A stretch of DNA of 35,871 nucleotides from Duganella aquatilis. GTDB taxonomy: Bacteria > Pseudomonadota > Gammaproteobacteria > Burkholderiales > Burkholderiaceae_D. A program made the position numbers and the translations under genes. This document shows, piece after piece, positions 23,116-35,458 of the stretch (its first letter is position 1; the number at the start of each line of letters is the position of its first letter). Below the pieces are notes generated by a model, which did not search any database, was not told the origin of the DNA, and saw only the letters and a program-made list of their open reading frames with translations. Location: positions 1 to 35,871 of the forward strand of contig NZ_WKJL01000041.1 of assembly GCF_009674565.1 (NCBI RefSeq), read 5' to 3'.

Positions 23116-26100
23116 TTACGCTTCGTCGCTGTGCGGGGCCACCGATTCGATGGCTTCCACGTCGCCGCCGGACATGGCGGCTTTTTCGGCTGCCAGCAGA
23201 GCTTGACGCTCTTCGACTTCCCACTGCTCTTTCTCTTTGCGAGCGCGATGGAAGGCCAGACCGGTACCGCCTGGGATCAGACGACCCACGATGACGTTCT
23301 CTTTCAGACCACGCAGACCATCGCGTTTGCCCATGATCGCGGCTTCGGTCAGAACGCGGGTAGTTTCCTGGAACGATGCGGCCGAGATGAACGAATCGGT
23401 CGACAGCGATGCCTTGGTAATACCCAGCAGAACGTTTTCGTAAGTTGCAGGGATCTTATTCTCTGCATTCACACGATCGTTTTCATCCAGCAGTTCCGAA
23501 CGCTCAACCTGCTCGCCAACGATGTAGTTGGTGTCGCCGGCATTCACGATCTGAACACGACGCAGCATCTGACGCACAATGACTTCAATGTGCTTGTCGT
23601 TAATCTTCACGCCTTGCAGACGATAAACGTCCTGCACTTCGTCAACGATATAACGGGCCAGCGCTTCAATACCCAGCAGACGCAGAATATCTTGTGGATC
23701 GGCCGGGCCGTCGACAATCATCTCGCCTTTATTTACCACCTGGCCGTCGTGGACCAGCACTTGTTTATCCTTGGTAATCAGGAACTCGTGCTTGTTACCG
23801 TCCATGTCGGTAATTTCCAGACGCTGCTTACCTTTGGTTTCTTTACCGAAGGCCACCGTACCGGTCACTTCCGCCAGCATGCCGGCGTCTTTTGGCGAAC
23901 GTGCTTCGAACAGCTCGGCAACGCGCGGCAGACCACCGGTAATGTCACGGGTTTTCTGCGATTCGGTCGGGATACGTGCCAGCACTTCACCCACCGATAC
24001 CGCCTGGCCGTCTTTCACCATGATCAGCGCGCCAACCTGGAAGCCGATCGCCACGGCGTGTTCGGTGCCGGCGATCTTCACTTCGTTGCCGTCTTCGTTC
24101 AGCAGTTTCACCTGTGGACGCAGGGTCTTGGTCAGCGAACCACGACGCTTGGCATCGATCACCACCAGGGTGGCCAGACCGGTCACTTCGTCCACCTGAC
24201 GGGCTACGGTCACGCCTTCTTCGACGTTCTCGAAACGCACCGTACCGGCGTACTCGGTAATGATCGGACGGGTCAGCGGATCCCAGGTCGCCAGGGCGGT
24301 GCCAGCCTTGACGGTCAGACCATCCTTGACGATCAGGGTCGCGCCGTACGGCACCTTGTGACGCTCGCGCTCACGGCCGTGGTCGTCGGTGATCAGTACT
24401 TCGCCCGAACGGGAAATGACGATTTGCGCGCCCTTGCCGTTGGTCACATAACGCATGGTCGAGGTGAAACGAATCACACCGTTCGACTTGGCTTCAACCG
24501 ACGACGCCACTGCTGCACGCGATGCCGCACCACCGATGTGGAAGGTACGCATGGTCAGCTGGGTACCCGGCTCACCGATCGACTGCGCTGCCACCACACC
24601 GACGGCTTCACCGGCGTTGACCAGCAGGCCGCGGCCCAGGTCGCGGCCGTAGCACTTGGCGCACAGGCCGAAGCGGGTGTCGCAAGTCAGCGGGGTACGG
24701 ACCTTCACTTCGTCGATGCCGACGCGTTCGATCTCTTCCACCATGTCTTCGTCCAGCAGCGTGCCGGCTTCGTACAGGGTCGCCTGGGTCTCAGGGTTGA
24801 CGATGTCGGTGCCTGCCACGCGGCCGAGGATACGGTCGCGCAGGGCTTCGATCACTTCACCGCCTTCAACCATCGCCTTCATCACGGTACCGTTGCTGGT
24901 GCCGCAATCGTCTTCGATGACCACCAGATCCTGGGTCACGTCGACCAGACGACGGGTCAGGTAACCCGAGTTTGCCGTTTTCAGTGCCGTATCCGCCAGA
25001 CCTTTACGAGCGCCGTGGGTCGAGATGAAGTACTGCAACACGTTCAGACCTTCGCGGAAGTTCGCGGTAATCGGCGTTTCGATAATCGAACCGTCCGGTT
25101 TCGCCATCAGACCACGCATACCCGCCAGCTGGCGAATCTGGGCTGCCGAACCACGCGCGCCCGAGTCGGCCATCATGTAAATCGCGTTGAACGATTCCTG
25201 GGTCGACTTGGTGCCGTCACGCTTGATGACGTCTTCCACTTTCAGCTGGTCCATCATGGCCTTGCCGACTTCGTCGGAAGTCTTGCCCCAGATGTCGACC
25301 ACTTTGTTGTAACGCTCGCCAGCGGTCACCAGACCCGAAGCGTACTGCTGCTCGATCTGTTTGACTTCCGACTCGGCGGTCGAAATCAGGGTGACTTTTT
25401 GTGGCGGTACCAGCATGTCGTCCACGCAGATCGAAATACCGGCGCGGGTTGCCAGGCGGAAGCCCGACTGCATCAGCTGGTCGGCAAACACCACGGTAGC
25501 GCGCAGACCGCACTTACGGAACGAGGTGTTGATCAGCTTGGAAATTTCTTTCTTTTTCAGCGCGCGGTTCAGCACCGAGAAAGGCAGACCTTTCGGCAGG
25601 ATTTCCGACAGGATGGCGCGGCCCACCGTGGTTTCGTAACGGGTCACGGTGCGAACGAATTCGCCCGTCGCTGGATCTTTTGGATTCTCAACGATACGTA
25701 CGGTGATACGGGTGGTCAGTTCCACTTCCTTGTTGTCGTAGGCACGGATGACTTCCGACACGTCCGGGAACAGCATGCCTTCGTTCTTTGCATTGATCGC
25801 TTCGCGGGTCGCGTAGTACAGACCCAGCACGATATCCTGCGAAGGAACGATCGACGGTTCGCCGTTCGATGGGAACAGGATGTTGTTCGAAGCCAGCATC
25901 AGGGTGCGGGCTTCCATCTGTGCTTCGATCGACAGCGGCACGTGGACTGCCATCTGGTCACCGTCGAAGTCGGCATTGAATGCCGCGCAAACGAGTGGGT
26001 GCAGCTGGATCGCTTTACCTTCGATCAGGACCGGCTCGAAAGCCTGGATGCCCAGACGGTGCAGGGTTGGTGCACGGTTCAGCATGATCGGGTGTTCGCG

Positions 26101-27348
26101 GATCACGTCTTCCAGGATGTCCCAGACCACTGGTTCTTGAATCTCAACCAGTTTCTTCGCTGCCTTGATGGTCGTAGCCAGACCCATCAGTTCCAGCTTG
26201 TTGAAGATGAACGGCTTGAACAGTTCCAGCGCCATCAGCTTCGGCAGACCGCACTGGTGCAGTTTCAGCTGTGGACCCACCACGATGACCGAACGGCCGG
26301 AGTAGTCGACGCGTTTACCCAGCAAGTTCTGACGGAAGCGGCCGCCCTTACCTTTGATCATCTCAGCCAGCGATTTCAGCGGACGCTTGTTGGCGCCGGT
26401 CATCGCTTTGCCGCGACGGCCGTTGTCCAGCAGCGAGTCGACTGCTTCTTGCAGCATGCGCTTTTCGTTGCGCGTGATGATCTCTGGAGCGCGCAGCTCC
26501 ATCAGGCGTTTCAGACGGTTGTTACGGTTGATCACGCGGCGATACAGATCGTTCAGATCCGAGGTCGCGAAACGGCCGCCGTCCAGTGGCACCAGCGGAC
26601 GCAGTTCCGGCGGCAGCACCGGCAGCACTTCCATGATCATCCACTCAGGCTTGATGCCCGAACGCTGGAACGCTTCCAGCACTTTCAGACGCTTGGCGTA
26701 TTTTTTGATCTTGGCTTCGGACTTCGATTCCTTCAGTTCCACGCGCAGGGTCTCGGCATCGCGGTGGATGTCGATCGAGCGCAGCAGTTCACGGATACCT
26801 TCGGCGCCCATGAAGGCGGTGAAGTCGTCGCCGTACTCTTCGTACTTGGCGGCGTAGTCGTCTTCCGACATGATCTGGCACTTCTTCAGCGGGGTCATGC
26901 CTGGATCGGTCACGACATATGCTTCGAAGTACAGCACGCGTTCGATGTCGCGCAGGGTCATGTCCAGCACCATACCCAGACGCGACGGCAGCGATTTCAG
27001 GAACCAGATGTGCGCGGTTGGCGAGGCCAGTTCGATGTGGCCCATGCGCTCACGGCGCACCTTGGCCAGCGTGACTTCGACGCCGCATTTTTCGCAGATG
27101 ACGCCGCGGTGTTTCAGGCGCTTGTACTTGCCGCACAGGCATTCGTAGTCCTTGATCGGGCCAAAGATCTTGGCGCAGAACAGACCATCGCGCTCAGGCT
27201 TGAAGGTACGGTAGTTGATGGTTTCCGGCTTTTTGACTTCGCCGTAGGACCACGAACGGATTTTTTCAGGCGAAGCGAGACCGATCTTGATCGCGTCAAA
27301 GGTCTCGTTCGTCTGTACTTGCTTGAATAGATCGAGCAGTGCTTTCAT
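23116..27348 (-). CDS. rpoC: DNA-directed RNA polymerase subunit beta'
   Basis: The protein has 1410 residues, full length for a proteobacterial beta' subunit. The N-terminal zinc ribbon has Cys70, Cys72, Cys85 and Cys88. The catalytic Mg2+ site N-A-D-F-D-G-D has Asp460, Asp462 and Asp464, the same numbering as in E. coli. The second zinc site includes the CDTRFGLCAKCYG segment. The ATG at 27348 has GGAG 6 nt upstream. It forms the core polymerase clamp and active centre with RpoB, encoded 70 bp upstream on the same mRNA. It ends at a strong terminator. No sign of damage or insertion is seen. Confidence 0.99.
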   Translation of the reverse strand: MKALLDLFKQVQTNETFDAIKIGLASPEKIRSWSYGEVKKPETINYRTFKPERDGLFCAKIFGPIKDYECLCGKYKRLKHRGVICEKCGVEVTLAKVRRERMGHIELASPTAHIWFLKSLPSRLGMVLDMTLRDIERVLYFEAYVVTDPGMTPLKKCQIMSEDDYAAKYEEYGDDFTAFMGAEGIRELLRSIDIHRDAETLRVELKESKSEAKIKKYAKRLKVLEAFQRSGIKPEWMIMEVLPVLPPELRPLVPLDGGRFATSDLNDLYRRVINRNNRLKRLMELRAPEIITRNEKRMLQEAVDSLLDNGRRGKAMTGANKRPLKSLAEMIKGKGGRFRQNLLGKRVDYSGRSVIVVGPQLKLHQCGLPKLMALELFKPFIFNKLELMGLATTIKAAKKLVEIQEPVVWDILEDVIREHPIMLNRAPTLHRLGIQAFEPVLIEGKAIQLHPLVCAAFNADFDGDQMAVHVPLSIEAQMEARTLMLASNNILFPSNGEPSIVPSQDIVLGLYYATREAINAKNEGMLFPDVSEVIRAYDNKEVELTTRITVRIVENPKDPATGEFVRTVTRYETTVGRAILSEILPKGLPFSVLNRALKKKEISKLINTSFRKCGLRATVVFADQLMQSGFRLATRAGISICVDDMLVPPQKVTLISTAESEVKQIEQQYASGLVTAGERYNKVVDIWGKTSDEVGKAMMDQLKVEDVIKRDGTKSTQESFNAIYMMADSGARGSAAQIRQLAGMRGLMAKPDGSIIETPITANFREGLNVLQYFISTHGARKGLADTALKTANSGYLTRRLVDVTQDLVVIEDDCGTSNGTVMKAMVEGGEVIEALRDRILGRVAGTDIVNPETQATLYEAGTLLDEDMVEEIERVGIDEVKVRTPLTCDTRFGLCAKCYGRDLGRGLLVNAGEAVGVVAAQSIGEPGTQLTMRTFHIGGAASRAAVASSVEAKSNGVIRFTSTMRYVTNGKGAQIVISRSGEVLITDDHGRERERHKVPYGATLIVKDGLTVKAGTALATWDPLTRPIITEYAGTVRFENVEEGVTVARQVDEVTGLATLVVIDAKRRGSLTKTLRPQVKLLNEDGNEVKIAGTEHAVAIGFQVGALIMVKDGQAVSVGEVLARIPTESQKTRDITGGLPRVAELFEARSPKDAGMLAEVTGTVAFGKETKGKQRLEITDMDGNKHEFLITKDKQVLVHDGQVVNKGEMIVDGPADPQDILRLLGIEALARYIVDEVQDVYRLQGVKINDKHIEVIVRQMLRRVQIVNAGDTNYIVGEQVERSELLDENDRVNAENKIPATYENVLLGITKASLSTDSFISAASFQETTRVLTEAAIMGKRDGLRGLKENVIVGRLIPGGTGLAFHRARKEKEQWEVEERQALLAAEKAAMSGGDVEAIESVAPHSDEA

Positions 27349-27418
27349 GTATCACTCCAGGTAGTGATGAATTCTTCAAATTGCGCCACTGGTTGCCCAG
27401 TGGCGCGGTGCTTGTGTC

Positions 27419-31528
<4,110 letters not shown>

Positions 31529-31554
31529 GGACACTCCGTGAGTGACAGAAAGGG

Positions 31555-31613
31555 AAAAAATTTCAGGTTTAGCCTGTGTGGCTAGGCAGTCTGTCACACA
31601 GACGAAACCTGAA
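31555..31613 (-). promoter_or_regulatory. Terminator-like hairpin just upstream of rpoB (candidate attenuator)
   Basis: On the minus strand TTTCAGGTTT pairs with AAACCTGAAA as the outer stem, and CTGTGTG pairs with CACACAG as the inner stem, separated by a small internal loop. The hairpin is followed by TTTTTT and then, about 20 nt on, the rpoB ribosome site. That layout matches an intrinsic attenuator in the rplL-rpoB spacer. E. coli has an attenuator at the same place in the operon; the function here is inferred. Confidence 0.6.
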
Positions 31614-31690
31614 ACTTCTACCATTTCCAGCTGATTCAATTGGAACTGCAACGTCGGTAAAACGCTACAAATACGACACAGACGACAAAG

Positions 31691-31746
31691 GAGCCAAAGC
31701 CGGATATTTCCCCTTTTTCAAGAGGAACCATCCGCTGCTTTGGCTC
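31691..31746 (-). other. Long irregular stem in rplL-rpoB spacer (candidate RNase III processing site)
   Basis: GAGCCAAAGC-CGGAT (31691-31705) pairs with ATCCG-CT-GCTTTGGCTC (31730-31746), and the loop can pair further through TTCCCCT and AGAGGAA. This gives an interrupted stem of more than 20 bp about 40 nt after the rplL stop codon. In E. coli the same spacer is cut by RNase III; here the role is by position and structure only. Confidence 0.5.
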
Positions 31747-31786
31747 ATGGCGCTAACTGTAAGCTGTTAGCTGCCGGTACAACTGA

Positions 31787-32164
31787 TTACTTCAGGTCGG
31801 CCTTGGCGCCAGCTTCTTCCAGCTTTTTCTTAGCGGCTTCAGCGTCAGCTTTCGACAGAGCTTCTTTTACGGTTTTTGGTGCGCCATCAACCACGTCTTT
31901 GGCTTCTTTCAGGCCCAGACCGGTGATTTCGCGAACTGCTTTAATCACGCCAACTTTGTTCGCGCCGACTTCGGTCAGAACCAGGTTGAATTCGGTTTGC
32001 TCTTCAGCAGCAGCTGCGCCGCCAGCTGCGCCGCCAGCTGCTGGAGCAGCCATTGCAGCGGCCGAAACGCCGAATTTTTCTTCGAAAGCTTTGACCAGTT
32101 CGTTCAGGTCCATTACGGACATTTCGCTCACTGCGTTCAGGATGTCGTCTTTGCTAATTGCCAT
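31787..32164 (-). CDS. rplL: Ribosomal protein L7/L12
   Basis: The protein has 125 residues from the ATG at 32164 (MAISKDDIL), which has GGAG 6 nt upstream; an ATG four codons earlier lacks a ribosome site. The N-terminal dimerisation helices are followed by an Ala/Gly-rich hinge (about 38-57) and the C-terminal factor-binding domain with KVGVIKAVREITGLGLKEAK in pieces. As dimers on the L10 stalk it recruits EF-Tu, EF-G and other GTPases. It follows rplJ by 76 bp and precedes the structured rpoB leader. Confidence 0.98.
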   Translation of the reverse strand: MAISKDDILNAVSEMSVMDLNELVKAFEEKFGVSAAAMAAPAAGGAAGGAAAAEEQTEFNLVLTEVGANKVGVIKAVREITGLGLKEAKDVVDGAPKTVKEALSKADAEAAKKKLEEAGAKADLK

Positions 32165-32240
32165 TTGAAACTCCAATAATTTTTTGATTCGTTAATACAT
32201 CAGAATGCTACTTGAGAAAAAACCCGGCTGCGCTAAGGAA

Positions 32241-32774
32241 TTAGGCAGCTGGCGCTTCTTCTGCTGCAACTTCAGCAGCAGGCGCGCCTTCGGATTTTTT
32301 CGCTGCCAGAGCAGCCAGACCACGTGCAAAGCCCGATACCGGAGCCAGCATAACGCCCAACAGCTGCGAGATGAGGACTTCACGGCTAGGAATGCTCGCC
32401 AACGCGGTAACAGCTGCTTTATCCAGCTGTTTGCCTGCGTAGTTACCGGCAGTGATGACCAGTTTGTCGTTGGTTTTAGCGAAGTCGTTGATGACTTTAG
32501 CTGCTGCAACGGCATCGTCCGAGATCGAGTAGATCAGCGGACCGGTCATGCTGTCTGCCAGGGCGGCAAATTGCGTGCCTTCAACGGAGCGACGTGCGAG
32601 GGTGTTTTTCAACACTCGCAGGTACACGCCTTGAGCGCGCGCTTTGGCACGGAGTTGCGTCAAGTGAGCAACCTGGATGCCACGATACTCGGCCACGACG
32701 ATAGTTTGCGCAGTTGCTACTTTTGCGGAAACTTCGGCGACGACGGCCTTTTTGTCATTCAGATTGAGACCCAC
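32241..32774 (-). CDS. rplJ: Ribosomal protein L10, GTG start
   Basis: The protein has 177 residues beginning M-G-L-N-L-N-D-K-K at a GTG codon (32772-32774). AAGGAG (32782-32787 on the complement) stands 7 nt upstream, which decides the start; an in-frame ATG further up lies in the leader. L10 forms the base of the L7/L12 stalk on 23S rRNA. The C-terminal Ala/Glu-rich tail after the L12-binding helix is normal for this group. The preceding 253 nt have the look of the L10 autoregulatory leader. The GTG start may itself keep L10 translation below that of L7/L12, which is needed in excess. Confidence 0.97.
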   Translation of the reverse strand: MGLNLNDKKAVVAEVSAKVATAQTIVVAEYRGIQVAHLTQLRAKARAQGVYLRVLKNTLARRSVEGTQFAALADSMTGPLIYSISDDAVAAAKVINDFAKTNDKLVITAGNYAGKQLDKAAVTALASIPSREVLISQLLGVMLAPVSGFARGLAALAAKKSEGAPAAEVAAEEAPAA

Positions 32775-32779
32775 GGTCA

Positions 32780-32985
32780 ATCTCCTTAAATGATGGCTGG
32801 CTGAATTGCCGGCCATCGGTTCGAACAACGGCGTCCGAGGTTAGGAGTCCAATGGACTGCAAAACTTGATCGGGAACACCATCTGCGTTGGGTGAAACAT
32901 TCAATTAACCGGATGCCTGCCTGATGCACCTGGCCCAACGGTCTTTGATTGCGGCTGCTGCCGAAACAGCAGCCATCCCAAAGAA
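32780..32985 (-). ncRNA. L10 (rplJ) leader, autoregulatory mRNA structure
   Basis: The 253-nt space between rplA and rplJ is folded on the minus strand. A hairpin GGCTGCTG/CAGCAGCC with a 6-nt loop sits within 32952-32974. Further on, CGTTGGG (32934-32940) pairs with CCCAACG (32886-32892), followed by GCAGATGGTG and CCCGATCAAG, which look like the L10-binding kink-turn part of the known leader family. L10-L12 binding there would repress translation of rplJ and rplL. I am fairly sure of the class by position and strand pairing, less of exact limits. Confidence 0.7.
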
Positions 32986-33027
32986 CTGCCCCACACCTTG
33001 CGGCATGAGGGCTTAATACTTTAAAAC

Positions 33028-33723
33028 TTAGGCAGCCAGGCTAGCCTGGTCAACACGGACGCCAGCGCCCATGGTCGACGACAGGGAAACCTTGCGCAGG
33101 TACACACCTTTGCTCGATGCTGGCTTGGCTTTGTTCAGCGCGTCGATCAGGGCAACCAGGTTGGTTTTCAGATCGGCGTCAGCGAACGACTTGCGGCCGA
33201 TCGTTGCGTGGATGATACCGGCTTTGTCGGTACGGTACTGAACCTGACCGGCTTTCGCGTTTTTCACGGCGGTAGCGACGTCAGGGGTCACGGTGCCCAC
33301 TTTCGGGTTAGGCATCAGGCCGCGTGGGCCCAGGATCTGACCCAGGGTACCAACGATACGCATGGTGTCTGGCGACGCGATGACGATATCGAAAGGCATG
33401 TCGCCGGCTTTGACGCGCTCGGCCAAGTCTTCCATACCGACGACGTCGGCGCCGGCGGCTTTCGCCTGCTCAGCCTTGTCGCCCGAAGCGAACACAGCGA
33501 CGCGAACGGTTTTGCCGGTGCCAGCTGGCAGCACGACGGAACCGCGGACAACCTGGTCCGATTTCTTAGGATCCACACCCAGCTGGACCGACACGTCGAT
33601 CGATTCGTTGAACTTGGCGGTGGCCAGTTCTTTGATCAGAGCAACAGCGTTGTCGAACGAGTAGTTCTTGGTGCTATCAACTTTGGCTTTGATAGCTTGT
33701 GCGCGTTTGGACAGTTTTGCCAT
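33028..33723 (-). CDS. rplA: Ribosomal protein L1
   Basis: The protein has 231 residues, the usual length. It starts MAKLSKRAQAIKAKVD, and the family signature lies around the GPRGLMPNPKVGTVT segment (about 128-142). L1 binds 23S rRNA at the mobile L1 stalk and helps release deacylated tRNA. In many bacteria it also represses the rplK-rplA mRNA. The ATG is 2 nt after the rplK stop, with GGAAGG inside the end of rplK, so translation is coupled. Confidence 0.98.
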   Translation of the reverse strand: MAKLSKRAQAIKAKVDSTKNYSFDNAVALIKELATAKFNESIDVSVQLGVDPKKSDQVVRGSVVLPAGTGKTVRVAVFASGDKAEQAKAAGADVVGMEDLAERVKAGDMPFDIVIASPDTMRIVGTLGQILGPRGLMPNPKVGTVTPDVATAVKNAKAGQVQYRTDKAGIIHATIGRKSFADADLKTNLVALIDALNKAKPASSKGVYLRKVSLSSTMGAGVRVDQASLAA

Positions 33724-33725
33724 GA

Positions 33726-34157
33726 TTACAGACCTTCCACCGTGATGCCCATCGAACGTGCGGAACCAGCGATGGTGCGTACAGCAGCATCCAGGTCGGC
33801 AGCGGTCAGATCAGGGGTTTTCAATTTAGCGATTTCTTCAGCTTGCGCACGGGTCAGCTTACCGACTTTGTCGGTATGTGGCTTCGGCGAACCTTTTTGC
33901 ACGCCCGAGTGCTTCTTGATCAGGAAGGTTGCTGGCGGGGTCTTCATCACGAAGGTGAACGACTTGTCAGCGAACGCGGTGATCACGACCGGGATCGGCA
34001 TGCCTGGTTCCATACCTTGGGTCTGCGCGTTGAACGCTTTGCAGAATTCCATGATGTTCAGACCGCGTTGACCCAGAGCTGGACCGATCGGTGGGGATGG
34101 GTTTGCTTTACCAGCTGGCACTTGCAGCTTGATAAAACCAATGATTTTCTTTGCCAT
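33726..34157 (-). CDS. rplK: Ribosomal protein L11
   Basis: The protein has 143 residues, standard length. It starts MAKKIIGFIKLQVPAGKANPSPPIGPAL in two pieces, with the proline-rich N-terminal domain that contacts the GTPase centre and the C-terminal rRNA-binding domain (TADLDAAVRTIAGSARSMG). The ATG at 34157 has AGGAG 5 nt upstream. It is needed for RelA activation and factor binding. It follows nusG after a 124-nt spacer with two hairpins. Confidence 0.98.
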   Translation of the reverse strand: MAKKIIGFIKLQVPAGKANPSPPIGPALGQRGLNIMEFCKAFNAQTQGMEPGMPIPVVITAFADKSFTFVMKTPPATFLIKKHSGVQKGSPKPHTDKVGKLTRAQAEEIAKLKTPDLTAADLDAAVRTIAGSARSMGITVEGL

Positions 34158-34188
34158 GATGGCTCCTATCTTGGATATGAGTAGTAGC

Positions 34189-34277
34189 GCCCCACCATGC
34201 GTGTTCTGCAGGGCGGGGCTCCTCTTGCGCCAGATTTGCGGAGGTTTTTACACCGTCGCCCGTTCTGGCGAACGGTG
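34189..34277 (-). other. Structured nusG-rplK spacer (two hairpins; possible L1 target)
   Basis: Just after nusG, CACCG-TCGCC (34251-34260) pairs with GGCGA-CGGTG (34267-34277, one bulge). Closer to rplK, GCCCC-A-CC (34189-34196) pairs with GG-C-GGGGC (34212-34219). Neither hairpin has a T run on the minus strand, so they are not simple terminators. The leader of rplK is where L1 binds in E. coli, which makes this a candidate target, unproven here. Confidence 0.35.
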
Positions 34278-34281
34278 CTGC

Positions 34282-34899
34282 TTATACTTTTTCGACCTGG
34301 CCGAACTCAAGTTCCACCGGCGTCGCGCGGCCAAAGATGGTGACCGAGACGCGCACTTTCGATTTCTCGTAGTTGACTTCCTCGACATTGCCGTTGAAAT
34401 CGGTGAACGGGCCATCCTTGATGCGGACTTGCTCGCCCACTTCGTACAGCACTTTCGGCCGTGGCTTCTCGACGCCTTCCTGCATCTGCTGCATGATCTT
34501 GTCGATCTCGCGCGCGGGAATCGGGGTCGGCTTGTTCGATTTGCCGCCGATGAAGCCGGTCACCTTGCTGGTGTTTTTCACCAGGTGCCAGGTTTCGTCG
34601 GTCATTTCCATCTCGACCAGCACGTAGCCAGGGAAGAAACGGCGCTCGGTAACCGATTTCTGGCCATTGCGCACTTCGACCACTTCTTCGGTCGGCACCA
34701 GGATCTGGCCAAACTGTTCTTGCATGCCGGCGCGTTCGACGCGCTCGGTCAGCGCGCGCTGCACGCTTTTTTCCATGCCGGAGTACGCATGCACAACGTA
34801 CCAGCGCTTGTTGCTTACTGGTACGCTGACGGGCGCCGCGTCTTGAGCGGCTTCGACCGGATTTTCACCGGTCGCATCATCTTGCACGTTTTCGCTCAT
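34282..34899 (-). CDS. nusG: Transcription elongation/antitermination factor NusG
   Basis: The protein has 205 residues. An acidic, probably disordered N-terminal extension of about 30 residues precedes the NGN domain (KRWYVVHAYSGMEKSV onwards), which binds the RNA polymerase clamp. The C-terminal KOW domain contains VGEQVRIKDGPFTDFNGNVEEV in pieces and contacts Rho or ribosomal protein S10. The start ATG overlaps the secE stop by one base (TAATG), which implies coupled translation; there is no strong ribosome site of its own. A shorter start after the extension is not supported by any ribosome site. Confidence 0.97.
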   Translation of the reverse strand: MSENVQDDATGENPVEAAQDAAPVSVPVSNKRWYVVHAYSGMEKSVQRALTERVERAGMQEQFGQILVPTEEVVEVRNGQKSVTERRFFPGYVLVEMEMTDETWHLVKNTSKVTGFIGGKSNKPTPIPAREIDKIMQQMQEGVEKPRPKVLYEVGEQVRIKDGPFTDFNGNVEEVNYEKSKVRVSVTIFGRATPVELEFGQVEKV

Positions 34900-35282
34900 T
34901 ATTTTCGTATGCCCAGAATGACGTCGTACAACAGGAATTCCAGAGTCTTATCCGTGCCCCACAGGAACACTGCCATCACCAGAACAAAGGCAAACACGAT
35001 GCCGGTGATCTGGGTCGCCTCGCGGCGGGTCGGCCAGACGACCTTTTTCGTCTCGCGGACGGCTTCTTTGGCAAAATTCAGGAAATCACGGCCAGTCGAC
35101 GAAGTCCACAAGATCAAAACGGCAAAAGCCAAACCAGCCACAAGTGCGCCTGCGCGTACCAGAGCTGGTTTGTCCGACAGGTAGTAAAACCCTATCACGC
35201 CCACGATTGCAACGACAATTGCCAGTGCAACCTTAATCTTGTCATTCGACGTGCTGACGGTCTGCACGGATTGATTAGACAT
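34899..35282 (-). CDS. secE: Preprotein translocase subunit SecE
   Basis: The protein has 127 residues with three membrane helices, the long enterobacterial-type SecE. The essential part is the amphipathic segment ending ETKKVVWPTRREA (about 78-90) followed by the last helix; this clamps the SecY halves together. Its ATG lies 36 nt after the tRNA-Trp gene, so the tRNA is likely cut out of the same transcript. The ribosome site is weak (GAAAG). Confidence 0.97.
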   Translation of the reverse strand: MSNQSVQTVSTSNDKIKVALAIVVAIVGVIGFYYLSDKPALVRAGALVAGLAFAVLILWTSSTGRDFLNFAKEAVRETKKVVWPTRREATQITGIVFAFVLVMAVFLWGTDKTLEFLLYDVILGIRK

Positions 35283-35318
35283 TTATATTTTACTTTCGGT
35301 GCCCTGCACCAGATTCGG

Positions 35319-35394
35319 TGGCAGGGGCGGAGGGCCTCGAACCCCCAACCTTCGGTTTTGGAGACCGACGCTCTGCCAATTGAGCTACGCCCCT
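35319..35394 (-). tRNA. tRNA-Trp (CCA anticodon)
   Basis: This is a 76-nt complete cloverleaf on the minus strand with encoded CCA end. The acceptor stem AGGGGCG pairs with CGCCCCT, the D arm holds AGCTCAATTGGCAGAGC, the anticodon loop is CTCCAAA with anticodon CCA, and the T arm has GGGGGTTCGAGGCCCTC. Trp tRNA between tuf and secE is the usual arrangement in this class of bacteria. Confidence 0.98.
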
Positions 35395-35417
35395 ACATAA
35401 AACTACAAAGGATCCGG

Positions 35418-35446
35418 ATTATACCACCCGGACACCCGGGTGGCAA
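35418..35446 (-). promoter_or_regulatory. Promoter of the tRNA-Trp-secE-nusG transcript with hairpin in its spacer
   Basis: On the minus strand, TTGCCA (35441-35446), a 17-bp spacer and a perfect TATAAT (35418-35423) precede tRNA-Trp, with a GC-rich stretch (CCGGATCC) after the -10 of the kind linked to stringent control. The spacer and part of the -35 form a perfect dyad, CCACCCGG-GTGT-CCGGGTGG. In the tuf mRNA this folds into a hairpin that may help end or process the tuf transcript, although a U run is missing. Confidence 0.8.
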
Positions 35447-35458
35447 TCTCACATCCTA

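Noticed and set aside
31576..31770. Small plus-strand frame in the rplL-rpoB spacer
   Set aside because: The spacer is better explained by RNA hairpins on the minus strand; the frame has no ribosome site and no conserved features.
34129..35184. Plus-strand frame of about 350 codons opposite nusG and secE
   Set aside because: It lies antisense to two universally conserved genes and has no domain signature.
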